From the NCBI GenBank assembly GCA_020746875.1, contig JAGTJL010000008.1, positions 1,612,001 through 1,676,000 on the forward strand: 64,000 nt of DNA, in the 5' to 3' direction. A model generated the notes under the pieces. The model was not told the origin of the DNA. It searched no databases and saw only the letters and a list, made by a program, of their open reading frames with translations. The translations under genes were made by a program, and so were the position numbers. This DNA comes from Rhexocercosporidium sp. MPI-PUGE-AT-0058 (Eukaryota; Ascomycota; Leotiomycetes; Helotiales). Below, in pieces: positions 43,329-55,146 of this stretch (positions within the stretch are counted from its first letter, which is position 1; every line of letters starts with the position of its first letter).

Positions 43329-45929
43329 CTACCATCGAGAGAATCCATTGCTATACATCATGTTCGGATTGTACCCACCTTGAGCCTGGCCACCAAACAG
43401 TCCCTGTCCGACTCCGGCATTGCTCTGTTGCTGGTGGAGCATTCTCGCTTGCAAGATACTCGGGTCTGGAAGATCGACTATTCCACCTCCCCCAGAGGAG
43501 GAAGTGTTAGCATGTCTGTGCTTCTTTCCCTTCTTCTTCTGCTTTTGACCGAAGTCTTGGAATGCTCCAGTCTGAGGACCGTAGAGCGATGCCAGGAAGC
43601 CTGAAGCAGGAGCTGGAGTGGAGGAGGCAGATGGGTATTGTTGAAGAAAATTAGGAGAAAAGTTGTACTCACGCTTGCCTGTATCATGCGACTGACCGCC
43701 CGTATTAACACGACCTCCTCTGTCAAGCATGTCCCGTAAGAATTCACTGTTGTTGCCCTTCGCCATACCACCAAATAGTGAGCTACCACCCATCGATCCA
43801 CCGAACGCATGGCCTTGCCCGAACATCCCTCCGATTGGTGGTGTTGCTGTAGATTTCAGTCCTGGAGGTGGCCCCGGCATCGAAGATCCATAGAACTGGC
43901 TTCCATGGTTGACAGATGGCATCATTGAAGACTGTTGGGCCATTAATTTTGGGTTGGCTGATGGCTTCACTGAGGACGAAGTCGAGGATCCATCGTTGGC
44001 AAAATTATAGCGGGACGATTGTCTGTTATGACCTTGCTGTTGGAAGAGGCTGGATCCTTGGCCGAGGTTCCCCATTCCAGGTGGGTATTGGTCCATGAAT
44101 CCTGTTTGAGCTTGTGTAGATTTCAACATGGCGAGCTGATTCTGTTGATGTGCGGTCAAGGTGCGTCCGTTGATAGAGCTCAAGCTGCCAATATTCTGAA
44201 GCTGAAAATTCTGTGAAAGACTTGGTCCAAAAGGACCCCCATTTGATCCTCGATGGATAGGAGCTTGAGAACTTGGGCGTCGTTGGCTGTGGTAGTTCTG
44301 CGGAATGCTACCTTCTCGGCCAGTATCTCTATCCTCAGGTTCTCCTCCCAGCTGTAGGCTGCCACTCTCCGGTGCCTCTTCTTCCATGGGCTCTGCAACA
44401 GACTGGAGATCAGCCTGTGAATCTTGCTCCAGATGGAGCCTGGCCTCTTCCTGTCGCTCCCGCATTGCTCTTCGTTTCTCACCACCGCAATCGTCGAAAA
44501 GAGGAGGGAAGGCAGAAAATATGCCGGCTTCTTCTTCTGTGCTGCTTGGTCTGATGAAGGAAACATCGGACGAGTTGATTGCTCTCAGAATATCTACCAG
44601 TAGAGGATCTCGCTCAGGTGCCATCGGATCGTTTGACGAAACAGTATCTGAAGATGGGAAAGCGTTTGAGATCTGCGGCGATTGTTCTTGCAGCGTCTCT
44701 TCTGCCGCTTCTGATTTTGCTGGCACAGCTTGAGAAACGGCCGGGCTAGATGCTGCACCGCTGGTTGCTTGACTGCCTCTTCTGCTGCGTTCTTGCACAC
44801 CTCTATGCGCCCAGCTTGCCGAGGAAGGAAGAGCTGAGCCATCCCCGCTCTCAGACCCATCTTTACTATTGTCTCGCATCATCGGCTGAGCAGCAGCTGC
44901 AATCGGCTGTGCTTGCTGAATGGGTGCTTGAGCTTGAATCTGGGAAACCTGTCGGGAACTCGACGACGAGGAGGCCATAACTGGAAGAGGTCGTTGAGTG
45001 TTGACGCTGTTGATGGAAGATAAATCTTGTCGGGAATAACTGTCGTCGTTGTCACCAGGTTCGTGAAGGAACATGCAGTTTTTGTTTGTGCAGGTTTCGT
45101 TGCGCAAGTAGGCTGAGCAATACTTCGTTGTTCCGAGTTGTGCTCGCAGCACTCGGTCGCCATTTTGTGAGCCGTTGACTGCTGCGATGCACCTGGCAGC
45201 ATCCTCCTTCCTGGCAAAGGTGACATAAACGCCGAGTGATTGCGGTTGCCCATTTGCCCCCGAGTCCTTCTTGTTGCTAACGACGATTTTGATTATTTTT
45301 CCGTATTGACCAAAGTACTTATCCCCTCGCAGGGTTTCGAGAATCTCCTTTTCTGCGATGTTTGGACTTAGGCCAACGACGTAGACAAGGTTCTTCTGCA
45401 CAACTCGGAGACCGGACAGATGCTTCCTGTTAAGACTCTCAACTTCGCGCTTCTGTGCCTCCTTTTGTCGTTGCTCTTGCTTTCTTTTCGCGTTCTTCTG
45501 AACGTTGGCCTTAAACTGTGCTACTCTAAAAATGGGTGTTAGCGTTTGACATCACTGCAGCATTCAATATCCCCTACTCTTCTGGTGTAACCACTTTCCA
45601 TTCTATCGTCTTCTCGTCATAAGGTCGTCGACATGCTGGACATAGGCCGTTCATGTTAGTCTTGATGTTGTTGAAGCAAAACTGGCAGACCTGGAGATTT
45701 ACATTAGACGAAGCTGTGGGAAACAGTGCATGTTGCTGAAGACTCACCTGATATCCGCAAGGGCATGGTCGGAAGTTCTTGTCTGAGAGATCGAACTCTT
45801 CAACACATAGGGGACTGTGTATGATGGTTAGCTTGATGAGGCAGGCCAGGTGGAGATGCCACAATAGATGATTCGGGGCACAAACCAACAGTCCTCGTCA
45901 TCGTCGATTATGACATCGTGAGGCGCCAT
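43329..45929 (-). CDS. NOT4: CCR4-NOT subunit NOT4, RING-type E3 ubiquitin ligase
   Basis: Ubiquitin ligase subunit of the CCR4-NOT complex, acting in mRNA decay and co-translational quality control. Exons (transcript order): 45929-45886, 45814-45748, 45690-45578, 45525-43329; 806 residues if it ends at the stop at 43329. The C4C4 RING finger lies at residues 14-55 (DEDCCPLCVEEF, PCPCGYQVCQFC, GLCPACRRPYD). A coiled linker (VAQFKANVQKNAKRKQEQ) leads to an RRM beginning NLVYVVGLSPNIAEKE, then a CCCH zinc finger (YCSAYLRNETCTNKNCMFLH). The remainder is Ser/Gln/Pro-rich and disordered, ending MMYSNGFSRW. It may instead splice near its end to the block at 40428-42778. The gene is divergent from NDUFS3. 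Confidence 0.92.
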
Positions 45930-46305
45930 CTTGCAGTAGCAGCGATGTGCTGGAGGTAGCTGGTTGTTGTGGCGTCTGAAGACGGTGAAAAGATTGATGG
46001 TGGAAGGGCGCGCAGGCTCGTCGAGGTCGCGCTTGACAGCTAGATTGTTTTTGTGACGGATATGGAGATGTCCTTTCGTTGAAGCTATGCTTGGGAGAGG
46101 ATCGTGGATATTAAAAGGGCGTAGGCCAGACCTGCCACGGGGAAGAGTTGAAGAGTTGACGAGAATGGTGGAAGGACGCTAGAACCATTTAGAGTTAGAG
46201 GCTCAAGGCACGCTAGTCCCAGAACTGCCAGAACGGGCATTTTGATGTCCTCGTAGATTAATGCTACTTTCAATCAATCAACAACCCTACACCAAGAAAT
46301 CCGCC
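45930..46305. promoter_or_regulatory. Short divergent promoter, NOT4 and complex I subunit
   Basis: The two housekeeping start codons are only 376 bp apart on opposite strands, so this interval must carry both core promoters. No specific factor site is claimed. Confidence 0.5.
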
Positions 46306-47292
46306 ATGGCTATGAGGGTATCGAACTCGAGGGCGCTGGCTTCAGCTCTGCGATCTAGTCGGACCGCTCTGGCACGTCGCAATGATGCCCGCGTCGCCGT
46401 TCGGGCTTTCTCCTCCACCCAAAATACCCAGGTCGTCGTCTCTTCAGATACCCCCAATATGCGACACGCTCAGAGAGCTCCCGATCCACCTGGAGGGCTT
46501 CAAGCTCCCATAGTCAACCCTGCCGACAAGTATGCCTCCAAGGCAGATGATATGCATCGGTACGGATCGTGGCTGATGGGCTGTCTCCCAAAGTACATCC
46601 AACAGTTCTCTGTCTGGAAGGACGAACTTGTGATCTATATCTCGCCTGCTGGTGTCACTCCAGTCTTCTCGTTTCTCAAATGTATGCCCTCTTGAAGTCT
46701 TACTCCCAGTTTGTATTGACTGACACTTTGCAGACAATACTGCTGCCGAGTTCACCCAAGTTACCGATATTACCGCTGTTGATTTCCCTACCCGAGACCA
46801 ACGATTTGAGGTCGTTTACAATCTCTTGAGCGTCCGCCACAACTCCAGAATCCGCGTCAAGACCTACGCAGACGAGGCATCTCCTGTTCCGAGCATCACA
46901 GATCTTTATGATGGGGCTAACTGGTATGAGCGGGAAGTCTATGATCTGTTCGGGGTTTTCTTTGTGGGCCATCCAGATCTTCGAAGAATTATGACCGACT
47001 ACGGTTTCGATGGGCATCCGTTGAGAAAAGATTTCCCTCTGACAGGATATACTGAAATCCGATACGACGAGGAGAAGAAGCGCATCGTGGTAGAGCCTCT
47101 TGAGTTGACGCAAGCATTCAGAAATTTCGAGGGTGGAACAGCAGCGTGGGAGGTATATATGCACTACCCCTTTTGTGAAATACCTCCACTAAACTCAAAC
47201 AGCAAGTTGGACCTGGAGTCGACAGAAAGCCCGAGACGTTCAAATTGCCAACAGCGAAGCCTGAAGAAAAGAAGGAGGAACCAAAGAAGTAG
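46306..47292 (+). CDS. NDUFS3: NADH dehydrogenase (complex I) 30-kDa subunit
   Basis: Nuclear-encoded matrix-arm subunit of mitochondrial complex I (NDUFS3; the Neurospora 30.4-kDa subunit). Exons 46306-46681, 46734-47152 and 47203-47292 give 294 residues. The N-terminus ([20 protein letters not shown]) is a basic mitochondrial presequence. The core contains [20 protein letters not shown] and the family signature [20 protein letters not shown], followed by [18 protein letters not shown]. The C-terminus is lysine- and glutamate-rich ([10 protein letters not shown]). The frame also has an in-frame ATG at 46261 that would add 15 residues; I prefer 46306 because it starts the presequence directly. 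Confidence 0.95.
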
Positions 47293-48180
47293 ATTCAATG
47301 GTTTGTATGTACATAAGATCTGTCAATATACGCGTGTCCTTCCAGCTACTGAAAGTACAGTCGTAATTATTCTCACAGTGTGGGTCAATTTGCAGTCTAG
47401 CTATCAACTTGAGGTAAATTTCACGCAACGAGAAAGTGAGGAAGCCATGGACAAAATACGGCTTCCCTAAGTATTCCCTCAGGAACATTTTTGGCGTTTG
47501 TTTCATCTACTCAAAATCGTTGACCAGGATTCCCGGCGGATTTCTTATCTCTTGAGCAGTACGAAAGTACTCCTATTTTTGACAATGTTCACAGTCAATA
47601 AGGAGTCCACGCAGTCGTTGGTACACCTACTGCTGTTGGCTCTCGCTTTTCTTCTTCCACTACCGTACTAGCTATACACTTCATTTGCATTTCCCCGGAA
47701 ACTGCTCTCTGGACAGAGCTATACATCCTGGTTTATCGCCTCTCGGACATTGCTGAAAATGCGATGTCCAGTGAAGGATGAACATCTAGCATTTTATATG
47801 ATTGCGCGAGCTCGTCTAGGCCAACAACATTGTCCATCTGCTCCTAACTACTTACTCTTCCAGCTCTACTTTATAATTTGCGCTTGTTGCTAGTACTTTC
47901 TGGTTTCTGGGGGCCTAAGTAGAGTCTAATGATGTTATCAAACTTAGTCTGTCTAGTTGCAATTGTCTAAGTCACGATACTATTACATCAGCTTCATTGT
48001 CATTTGTACTGAACAAGCGTACCAGACTTCTGTACCAACGCACATATAAAACAATTTCTCATCTCTGTAATTATCTTCCTTCCTCATCATACTCACATCT
48101 CCTATTTACCTGCCTCGTTTTCAATAAAACCCCTCACATCCATAACTTGGCTTCAATCTCGCCGAAGGCGATCACAGCCA
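47293..48180. other. Intergenic region
   Basis: 3' flank of the complex I gene and leader of a weak candidate. I see no gene, RNA or repeat that I can support. Confidence 0.4.
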
Positions 48181-49030
48181 TGTCAGCCGCTGCACTCAAC
48201 CACGCCCGCAACAGCAACTCCACCGAATCATCCAATTCGTTTACAGCCCACCAACGAGAAACAGTTGAAGCAAAGCTGTACTACATGCGAGACGTTTGCG
48301 ATCCAGAGCAATTCGAAGCCTATGTCGACGAAGAATTATTGAGGGCAAAATTCAAGCCCATAGCTTCAACAGGCGAAAATAATATCCAGAATCTCGCCGG
48401 CAAGCCCAAGATATATTTAGCAAGGTTTTGCAAGGCTTTGTGCATTCCCATGAAGCTCTAGACGTAAGTATGAGTCAACCTGAAATAATTATCGACTGTT
48501 GCCATACCCAATCAACCAATTCACCCACCGAGCAAGCCCTCTCCACAATCTTCCTCGATCTGAGAGGTAGCCTTCTCTTCTACCAGAAGAACGAAATCTG
48601 CAGCGCGTGTTCGTCTAGCCGCTCTGGTCTACGGCTCTGGGTTTGAACAGTGCCAACTGGGGGGTCTTCTGCTCTACAGTCGATGCTTCAACAGCATTCG
48701 TATAGCTTAATTACGGCGGAGTATTAGTATCAGTATTGATTTTTTTCCTCAGTATCCGATGGCTGAGCAAATCACATGGCACTCGAGCCTGCCTGCCCAG
48801 CTACGACAAGCTCCGTCCAGATCCGCCAATGGACTTCACCATACTTTACCACCAACACTTATTTCGCCGTCAGGCTGAACAGGCGCATGGCTTCTAATGG
48901 GACCTACGGACGCAGATTCCGAAGCAGATATATTGATTGGCAGCGACCGTCTTCCGTTTCCAGCAGTGGCCGCGGCCTTGGCCACCAACAGTTCTCATCC
49001 AATACCAAAACTACAAGATATCACACTTAG
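48181..49030 (+). CDS. Hypothetical protein, uncertain or decayed
   Basis: I do not recognise this. An ATG in good context at 48181 opens a 93-codon frame (MSAAALNHARNSNSTESS, then ETVEAKLYYMRDVCDPEQF) with convincing coding texture, but it ends in a stop at 48461. From about 48385 a different frame looks better (AQDIFSKVLQGFVHSHEALD) and meets a strong GTAAGTAT donor at about 48463. That implies an unplaced intron or a one-base shift. Further downstream, short frames to 49030 (for example IGSDRLPFPAVAAALATN) could be later exons. I could not build a continuous model, so a decayed gene is equally possible. Confidence 0.3.
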
Positions 49031-50674
49031 CAGGTCTCCAGTTTAAAATATGATCATCAAAGTATGCATGGTTGATTATTACACGTCAACGATCCAACTT
49101 CGAACAACCCCTCATCCCGAAAAAGGAAAGTCGCCACTGAATTGCCGCCGTCTCGTGCCATACTACTGCGCCCACTGAGTACAGAGCCCGATATAATTTT
49201 CTTTATAATGGTGGGAGGTGTCGTTTTTTGGCATTCAGAACAGCATACCAGGGCACCAGAACAGCCCTTCCACTTCCAACTTCCAAATGGAAAGAAGTAA
49301 CAGAACTTCTCTTACCTCGTGAGTACCGCACAATCCAACCTGGCATGCCACTTCGCTTTTCATATTCTATACACAGTCTTGTTGTGCAAAAACAGGACCT
49401 GCAGATGCGACCTGCAGAATACGGTATATAACCTCTATTCTGTACGACAAGTCTTCTAGTGGAAAACGCTGACAGGGTACCCCAGAATCACCCTCAATTA
49501 AGACATTCCTGGTAAAACTACTGACCACACACCCATATCCTGTACGCCAGCCCTCAAAGTTATCCGAAAGGCAAGCTAATGAATCACAGCCAAGATGGGT
49601 ACAGTTGTAGACAAACTACTCCTGCAGCTGCTATATAAAGCAAAAAACCAAGCTATGCTTAGAAGCTAAACGCACCTGTGCACATTATGACACGAGCACC
49701 AAGACCTCTTCTTTCAAGTGCCCCGTCCATGCAGACAGTCGCCATTAGCTTCTTACAATGAGAGGTTCGGATTCTCGATCGCTTGCCACCCAATCCAGTT
49801 CTAAAATGGGTCCGGATTCTCTTACTCTGCTCAGATATTGGGATTTTTTAGCAGGTTGCCGTTGTATAGCGAGATTTGTACTCAAGTGTCTATTTCAAGT
49901 TATAAGTTGATGTTTGTCTTGAAACTGAATGGGGCGGATGCACGTGGGTTGATATTTGAGGAAGAGCCATTTCCTTTGTATCTGGATTTTTCTTCCAGTA
50001 CATTACAGTCGTTATCGTATTATAGCATCTCAGAATAAAACCATCCCCGGGGCATCCTGATTCTTCGCATGTGACTTCTAGATATCGCGATTATGATGAA
50101 AATACTCATTGAGTATACGCGGCGACGAAAGGTGTGCACCTGATTGATACCAAATTGGGCGAGGGCGCTGTCACTCCCGTGGACAGGAAAAGGGGGCGCT
50201 TCCAGTTTTGAATGAGGTTTTTATTAGACCTTGTAACGGGATGTTGTTTGTTTGAAGTTTCCCAAGAGATAGCTGGCTTGCTAGTACACTCGTACTGATC
50301 TCTTGGGTATTTATTACATAGAGTCGAGTTTGAGTTTGAGGTCACGAAAAGGTGAGAATGGAGTCAGTTCAATTGCGTGCTTTTCCTCAGCATTCTCGAT
50401 TACTGGCCAATTTGGAGAACCATCAAGTTCTTCAATAATACAACAGTAAATCATCTGCACATTCCATCTCGTGTCCCTGTCCGATGAGTTCGACCCTAAA
50501 TGTCAACGACTTCACACTCCCTCTTCCAGTATCAGCTACCAGTCTTGTGACACTACAGTTTCCTCCGTCACCACCAGCTGCGTTCAAACACTGGGTATTA
50601 AAAAACCGAATCAACAAGAAGCGTCCAACTTTCGCTATCATATCCCTTAATACAATCTGTTATATCCCCGCTCC
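49031..50674. other. Long non-coding stretch
   Basis: About 1.6 kb without a gene I can support. Short frames on both strands (for example 50106-50345 and 50484-50852) have no recognisable domain. No repeats stand out. Confidence 0.4.
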
Positions 50675-51097
50675 TCATTCCTTGTTTTCCTTCTCCCACA
50701 GTTTTTTCACTGCACCTGAGACTGAGAAGCCGCCAAACAACCAGTCATCGCCATGTCTGCCACATGTAGTATATCCATTTACTTTAGCAGGATCATGTGA
50801 GTGTCTCCTCGAAGGCATCGAGTCTCTCGACTCTCTTATCGGCGACGCCTGATTGCGTGGATCAAACTGCAACGTCTTCTCGCCATAACCCGCAGAAATC
50901 TGCGTATCCACAGTCGACTGCGAACCTCTCGTGGTAGTATGAGAAAAGTCGGAGGAGGTAGGAGAGGTTGCTGGTTCGCTGAATGTTCGGTGTGGGGAAT
51001 GGGATTGTGGCAGTGCTGGATGCCTAGGGGATGATTGGTACTGGCCTCCTTCCATTGTTCTGGAAGTCGAGACGGAATGCGGAGATCCTCGTTGCAT
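50675..51097 (-). CDS. Small conserved fungal protein with GRHGDDWLFGG tail
   Basis: A Ser/Thr/Pro-rich 140-residue protein whose only ordered part is the extreme C-terminus: YTTCGRHGDDWLFGGFS followed by VSGAVKKLWEKENKE. This kind of tail (C-G-R-H-x-x-D-W-L-F-G-G-F) recurs in small uncharacterised ascomycete proteins, from memory of the family; its function is unknown. The frame stays open upstream to 51259 without an ATG, and a possible acceptor (TACACAG) lies near 51218, so the true start may be in an upstream exon. The start at 51097 is the first in-frame ATG. The middle of the protein is rich in SP and RH motifs and looks disordered. Confidence 0.5.
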   Translation of the reverse strand: MQRGSPHSVSTSRTMEGGQYQSSPRHPALPQSHSPHRTFSEPATSPTSSDFSHTTTRGSQSTVDTQISAGYGEKTLQFDPRNQASPIRESRDSMPSRRHSHDPAKVNGYTTCGRHGDDWLFGGFSVSGAVKKLWEKENKE

Positions 51098-51972
51098 TGC
51101 CGTGACGGGATCTTGAATAGTTCCTGGTTGGTAAACCTTATCGTCTGTTTGTTTTGTCTGAAGCTTGGTGGTTGATGTATTCGAGATTTGAGGATGTGGG
51201 GTGCCCGGATTTCGTGTTGCTGTGTATCGATTAGATGGTATTTCAACAAGCACCCTCAATTCACACTAACTTGAAATCTCCTGTATTGACTGCGAGATGG
51301 TACGATACCTTTGTAGAAAAAGAAAATAGTCTCGAGATGAATGTGATGCTTTTATGTTGTTGTGAAGGTGGATTCGCGGGGATGCTTTCTGGGTGCCTGA
51401 TCCATGTCGACGGGAAGGGCACGTCCAGTGTAGGGCTGACAAGACTCAATGCACCGTGGAATGATGCGCACCTGATCCGATTTGCCGTGCTCTGTGGATT
51501 ATCCTGCGACCACGTTGTCCAATGGGTGGGCATCTTCTCCGGATGCATGCACGAGTTCTCGTCTGGACGGATCGCGGCATCTTCATACGTCAAACCAAGA
51601 TATTGGGCTCGCAACTCTCTACTCGGTCACCACTTTCGGCCAATTTCTGCGTTCTGAGAGCCTTTTTCGTGGGATGTTCTTTGATTCGGAAGCGAAGAGC
51701 CTCATCATGCTGTACCGAGATTGGGTTGAGATTAAAGTCAGATAAGAATCAGAAGTTGTTGATTCTCAACTTGAAGTTGATATACGAATTGAGAGAACTG
51801 TCTTGGTCCCGGATATCGATGCCGACCTGAACGGATTTTAGTGGACCATGTACCGTCTCGGGGTCCCCAATTGTCTTGGTATCCACGATATTCACAGTCA
51901 TTCCCCAATAGACCCTTGAATGTATGGGTCGTAGGTCACGGGAATCCCGATTGATGCTCTACGTTCCAATTA
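51098..51972. other. Intergenic region
   Basis: Upstream side of the small conserved gene and 3' side of the decayed ATPase. Overlapping frames on both strands at 51235-51830 have no recognisable domain. Confidence 0.35.
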
Positions 51973-54900
51973 TCATGGGGAAAATAAGGAATGCCGGCAC
52001 AAATAAGACTTGATATTGCCACTTTCCTCGTCATGGGTACGCGGTAAGCTTGGAAGGTACCTAGAATAGAGTCTAGTCCGCCTAGCAGCAGACGGATGGC
52101 TACAACCATCATTTCCATATCCTATGTACATGATATTTGCTAATTGCCACACGATTGTGTACAAGACGAAGAAAGCAACAAGAACTCCAATGAAGGCTCC
52201 AGCTGGACGAACTATGTTCAATGCCTTGGCCAATGGAGGCACGTACGGAATTGCAAAGCCCACCACGGAAACAGCTAGAGTGCTGGCAACGATGGCTACC
52301 GATGGGTAGCCTTGAAAGAATGACATCTTGGCAGTCCGAGTAACAAGACAACTAACGTTTGACTCAATATTCCGTAGACATACCAATGACATTGGAATTC
52401 TCCACTTCTAGAAGACCCTGAACGGTCGGAGGCCGTCGTAGCAGTAGACGTTCAGGAGAAATGTGCCAATATCGATGGTGCTTACGCCCGGTCCAATGAG
52501 CAGAATGAATCTCATCAAGTCTAAGATAGAAAATCCGTGGAGGGTAGCAAGATACTCGGGAGCTACGTTATGGAACGATATAGTGATCTGTGAGAAGCCG
52601 TAGAGGTTCTAATAGACCTTCTGTGCAGGCGAGATTGGATCAAATGGTAACAATGGCGACGGAGATACATTTCCGGGATTGAGAGCTAGAATTATCTTCA
52701 TGTACTTCATACTGTGGGTTACTTACTAGAATTTTGACAGAGATGAGGTGATGTGACTTACATGTTTCCAAGAGTTTTTCTTCCGATCATGACAGCGTCC
52801 ACAATCTTTGACAGTTCCTTTTTCCGCGAGAATAATATCAACGCTGTGTTTCAGTTATGGGCTCAGGCAGGTCGGATGAGGGGCAGGGGAAAGACATAGG
52901 GTATCAGGAAGTATTCATGCTTGAACTAAAGGAGGAAGGTTCGGTCTACTACTCGATTTCTGCTTCTATGCCCTACATCCTGTCCTCCCGTGGTCATAAA
53001 GTTTCGCAACCTGGAACACTTGATCCAATATTAATTGAGATCCCAATATCCGCAACACTGAGAGCAATAGCATCGTTGATGCCGTCCCCAATCATGCCGA
53101 CGACTTCGCCTCAAGCCTGCAGTGACTCCCCAACCTGCCGCCTTTGTGCTGGTTTGAGCTTCGCAGATATTTTGCAATGCTTGGCAGCATTTGTCCACCG
53201 ATACTGATCCTGTATGTCTGCTAGCTTTGGTCCTGATATTGCCAGTGGTACCTCTTCATCAATTTCTTCGGCTAATCCAAGACTTCGAGCAACACTCATG
53301 GCTACACCAAGACTTTCCCTACTCAGAATCCGAACGTCAACTCCAAGCTATTGTAAGTGAGTGACAGATTTTTTTGCGTCCTCCTTCAGAGGGTCGAGGA
53401 CATTCAGGAATTCTTCAATGTTCCTTTGATCGTCAAATCCATCGAAGGTTTGCGTTTTGTCGTCGATATCAGCGTCTGGAATGTCTCTAGAAGCAACAAA
53501 AGCGACTCGGTATGCCTGTGCGCTAAGGCACTAGATTTTTCAGGTCAAGTATAGGCGGATTTGTTCGTTCAGCCTGTGCACTACAACTTTTCCACAAATG
53601 TGCAAGCAGAGAGCCATGACTTCTTCAAATGCACCCTAGCAAATTAGCTCCAAGCTTCCGTGCCTGTTCATATAATACAGCTTGACCTTCGAGCTTTACA
53701 GTTGAATGGCATCTCGCCGATGCTCTGTCCAATGCCCGAGACTTCTTTTTGTTCGGTAGTATGGTTGATGATTGCTGGTTCGATGGCATTTTTGGTATCA
53801 CTCTGACTGCGAGCATTAGTCAAGGCCAGCTGGAGAACTCCTGGGGTTTTTTGACCCGATGCATCTGAACAATGGCACGGTGCAAATTTGTCTTTGGTCA
53901 AGGTGCCGTCGGTGGAGATTAGCACTAAGAATGCTAGCAGAGAGCCAAGATCCTTACCTTATCACTGCAAAGAACCGAAATGGATCCAAGCCTGTGGATA
54001 ACATCCTAGTTGACAACTACACCACACTTACGAAGTAAAAATGATCCCTGTGAGAGGCTTGCGGTAACTACTGCTGCAAGCAGTTCAGGAAAAAGTGTCG
54101 CGGCATTGCCCGAGCGAATTTGGCAGCTTGTTGCCAACGGGTTAACATGGGTAGTTTTTGTTCTCTAAGAACTATTATCTGTTTTACTGTTAGTCATTGT
54201 GGCCAGGACTTGTCGTATCACCTATAATGACAAAAGATATAACCATGAATGCAACCAAAAACAAGGCGGCAGGTCTTTCGGACCCCTCACTGGAAAGAGT
54301 TCAGTGGATGTCGGCTGTGTCTTTCTTCATGAAACTAGATATGAATGCATCTTGTAAATAGGTAAGCATGCGATAGGGACATAGATATATGACCCTTACT
54401 ACTGCCCGTAAAATTGTCAATCGCTATTCCGCTACCAGAAATGATATCGGTTCCAGAAAAAAAGATTTTCTGCAACAACCGAGCCCGTTCAGAAAAACAT
54501 GACAAAAGGCGGGAAAGGATGAATAGGATGAATAGGACAATACTGATAACGCGACAAGAATTTGCTGGCCATACTATCAATGCCATAAGGATTGTGATAG
54601 GGAAGCAACGAGGCGCAAACTGAAATCTGATCGTCCCTTCGAGCCACCCTAAGTTATCAAAGGGAGAGAGATTTTGGCGAGCCAGACAGAAACGCTTCGA
54701 AATTGTTCCCAGCAGAAGACAGCTTTAATAGGAGATAATTCACTCCAAGATTAGACTTTGCAATCTTGGACTGGCTATACGGGGCGTGCCTTTGGTTGAC
54801 ATCACCCAGTAGCAAGTCTCGTTTCTCGTCATAATTGGGTTTACTTCTAAAATAAGGAATGATGAGGAGAACGAGACAGCGTACGAACCGTCTTAAAGAC

Positions 54901-55034
54901 ATCCTGGACCTCGGCCAGAAACACTTTCGTAATATGCAAAAGAACCAATTTGATAGACGTCGTTGAAACTGGAGCTGAAGAAACTGAAGAAGCCGAGATG
55001 GCTTTGTGCATGTATAGTCACGTGCTATATGCAA
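51973..55034 (-). pseudogene. Decayed P-type ATPase, P3B (Mg2+-transporting, MgtA-like)
   Basis: Recognisable pieces of a magnesium-type P-ATPase lie in correct order on the minus strand, split by stops and frame changes. From the 5' side: an N-terminal segment near 54800 (SNLGVNYL); the actuator part at about 54410-54490 (FFSGTDIISGSGIAIDNFTG); a membrane span near 54250 (LFLVAFMVISFVII). Next comes TASLSQGSFLLRKCGVVV at about 54010-54080, then VLCSDK near 53960. The phosphorylation loop is broken: SDK is separated from STDGTLTKDK (near 53900). Domain N/P remnants follow at 53111-53299 (AAKHCKISAKLKPAQRRQV) and the hinge MIGDGINDAIALSVADIGIS near 53060. C-terminal membrane helices (FFQGYPSVAIVASTLAVSVV) are at 51973-52392. 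No continuous frame can be assembled. Confidence 0.8.
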
Positions 55035-55146
55035 GGATCTCGAAAGGGAACTAAGAGCTTCAAAATTATTGACAACCGGTCAGTACAATCCCGCAACACT
55101 GGGCCATTGAAAGGCGCTCGAAGGAACTCCACATACTTCGACAGTG

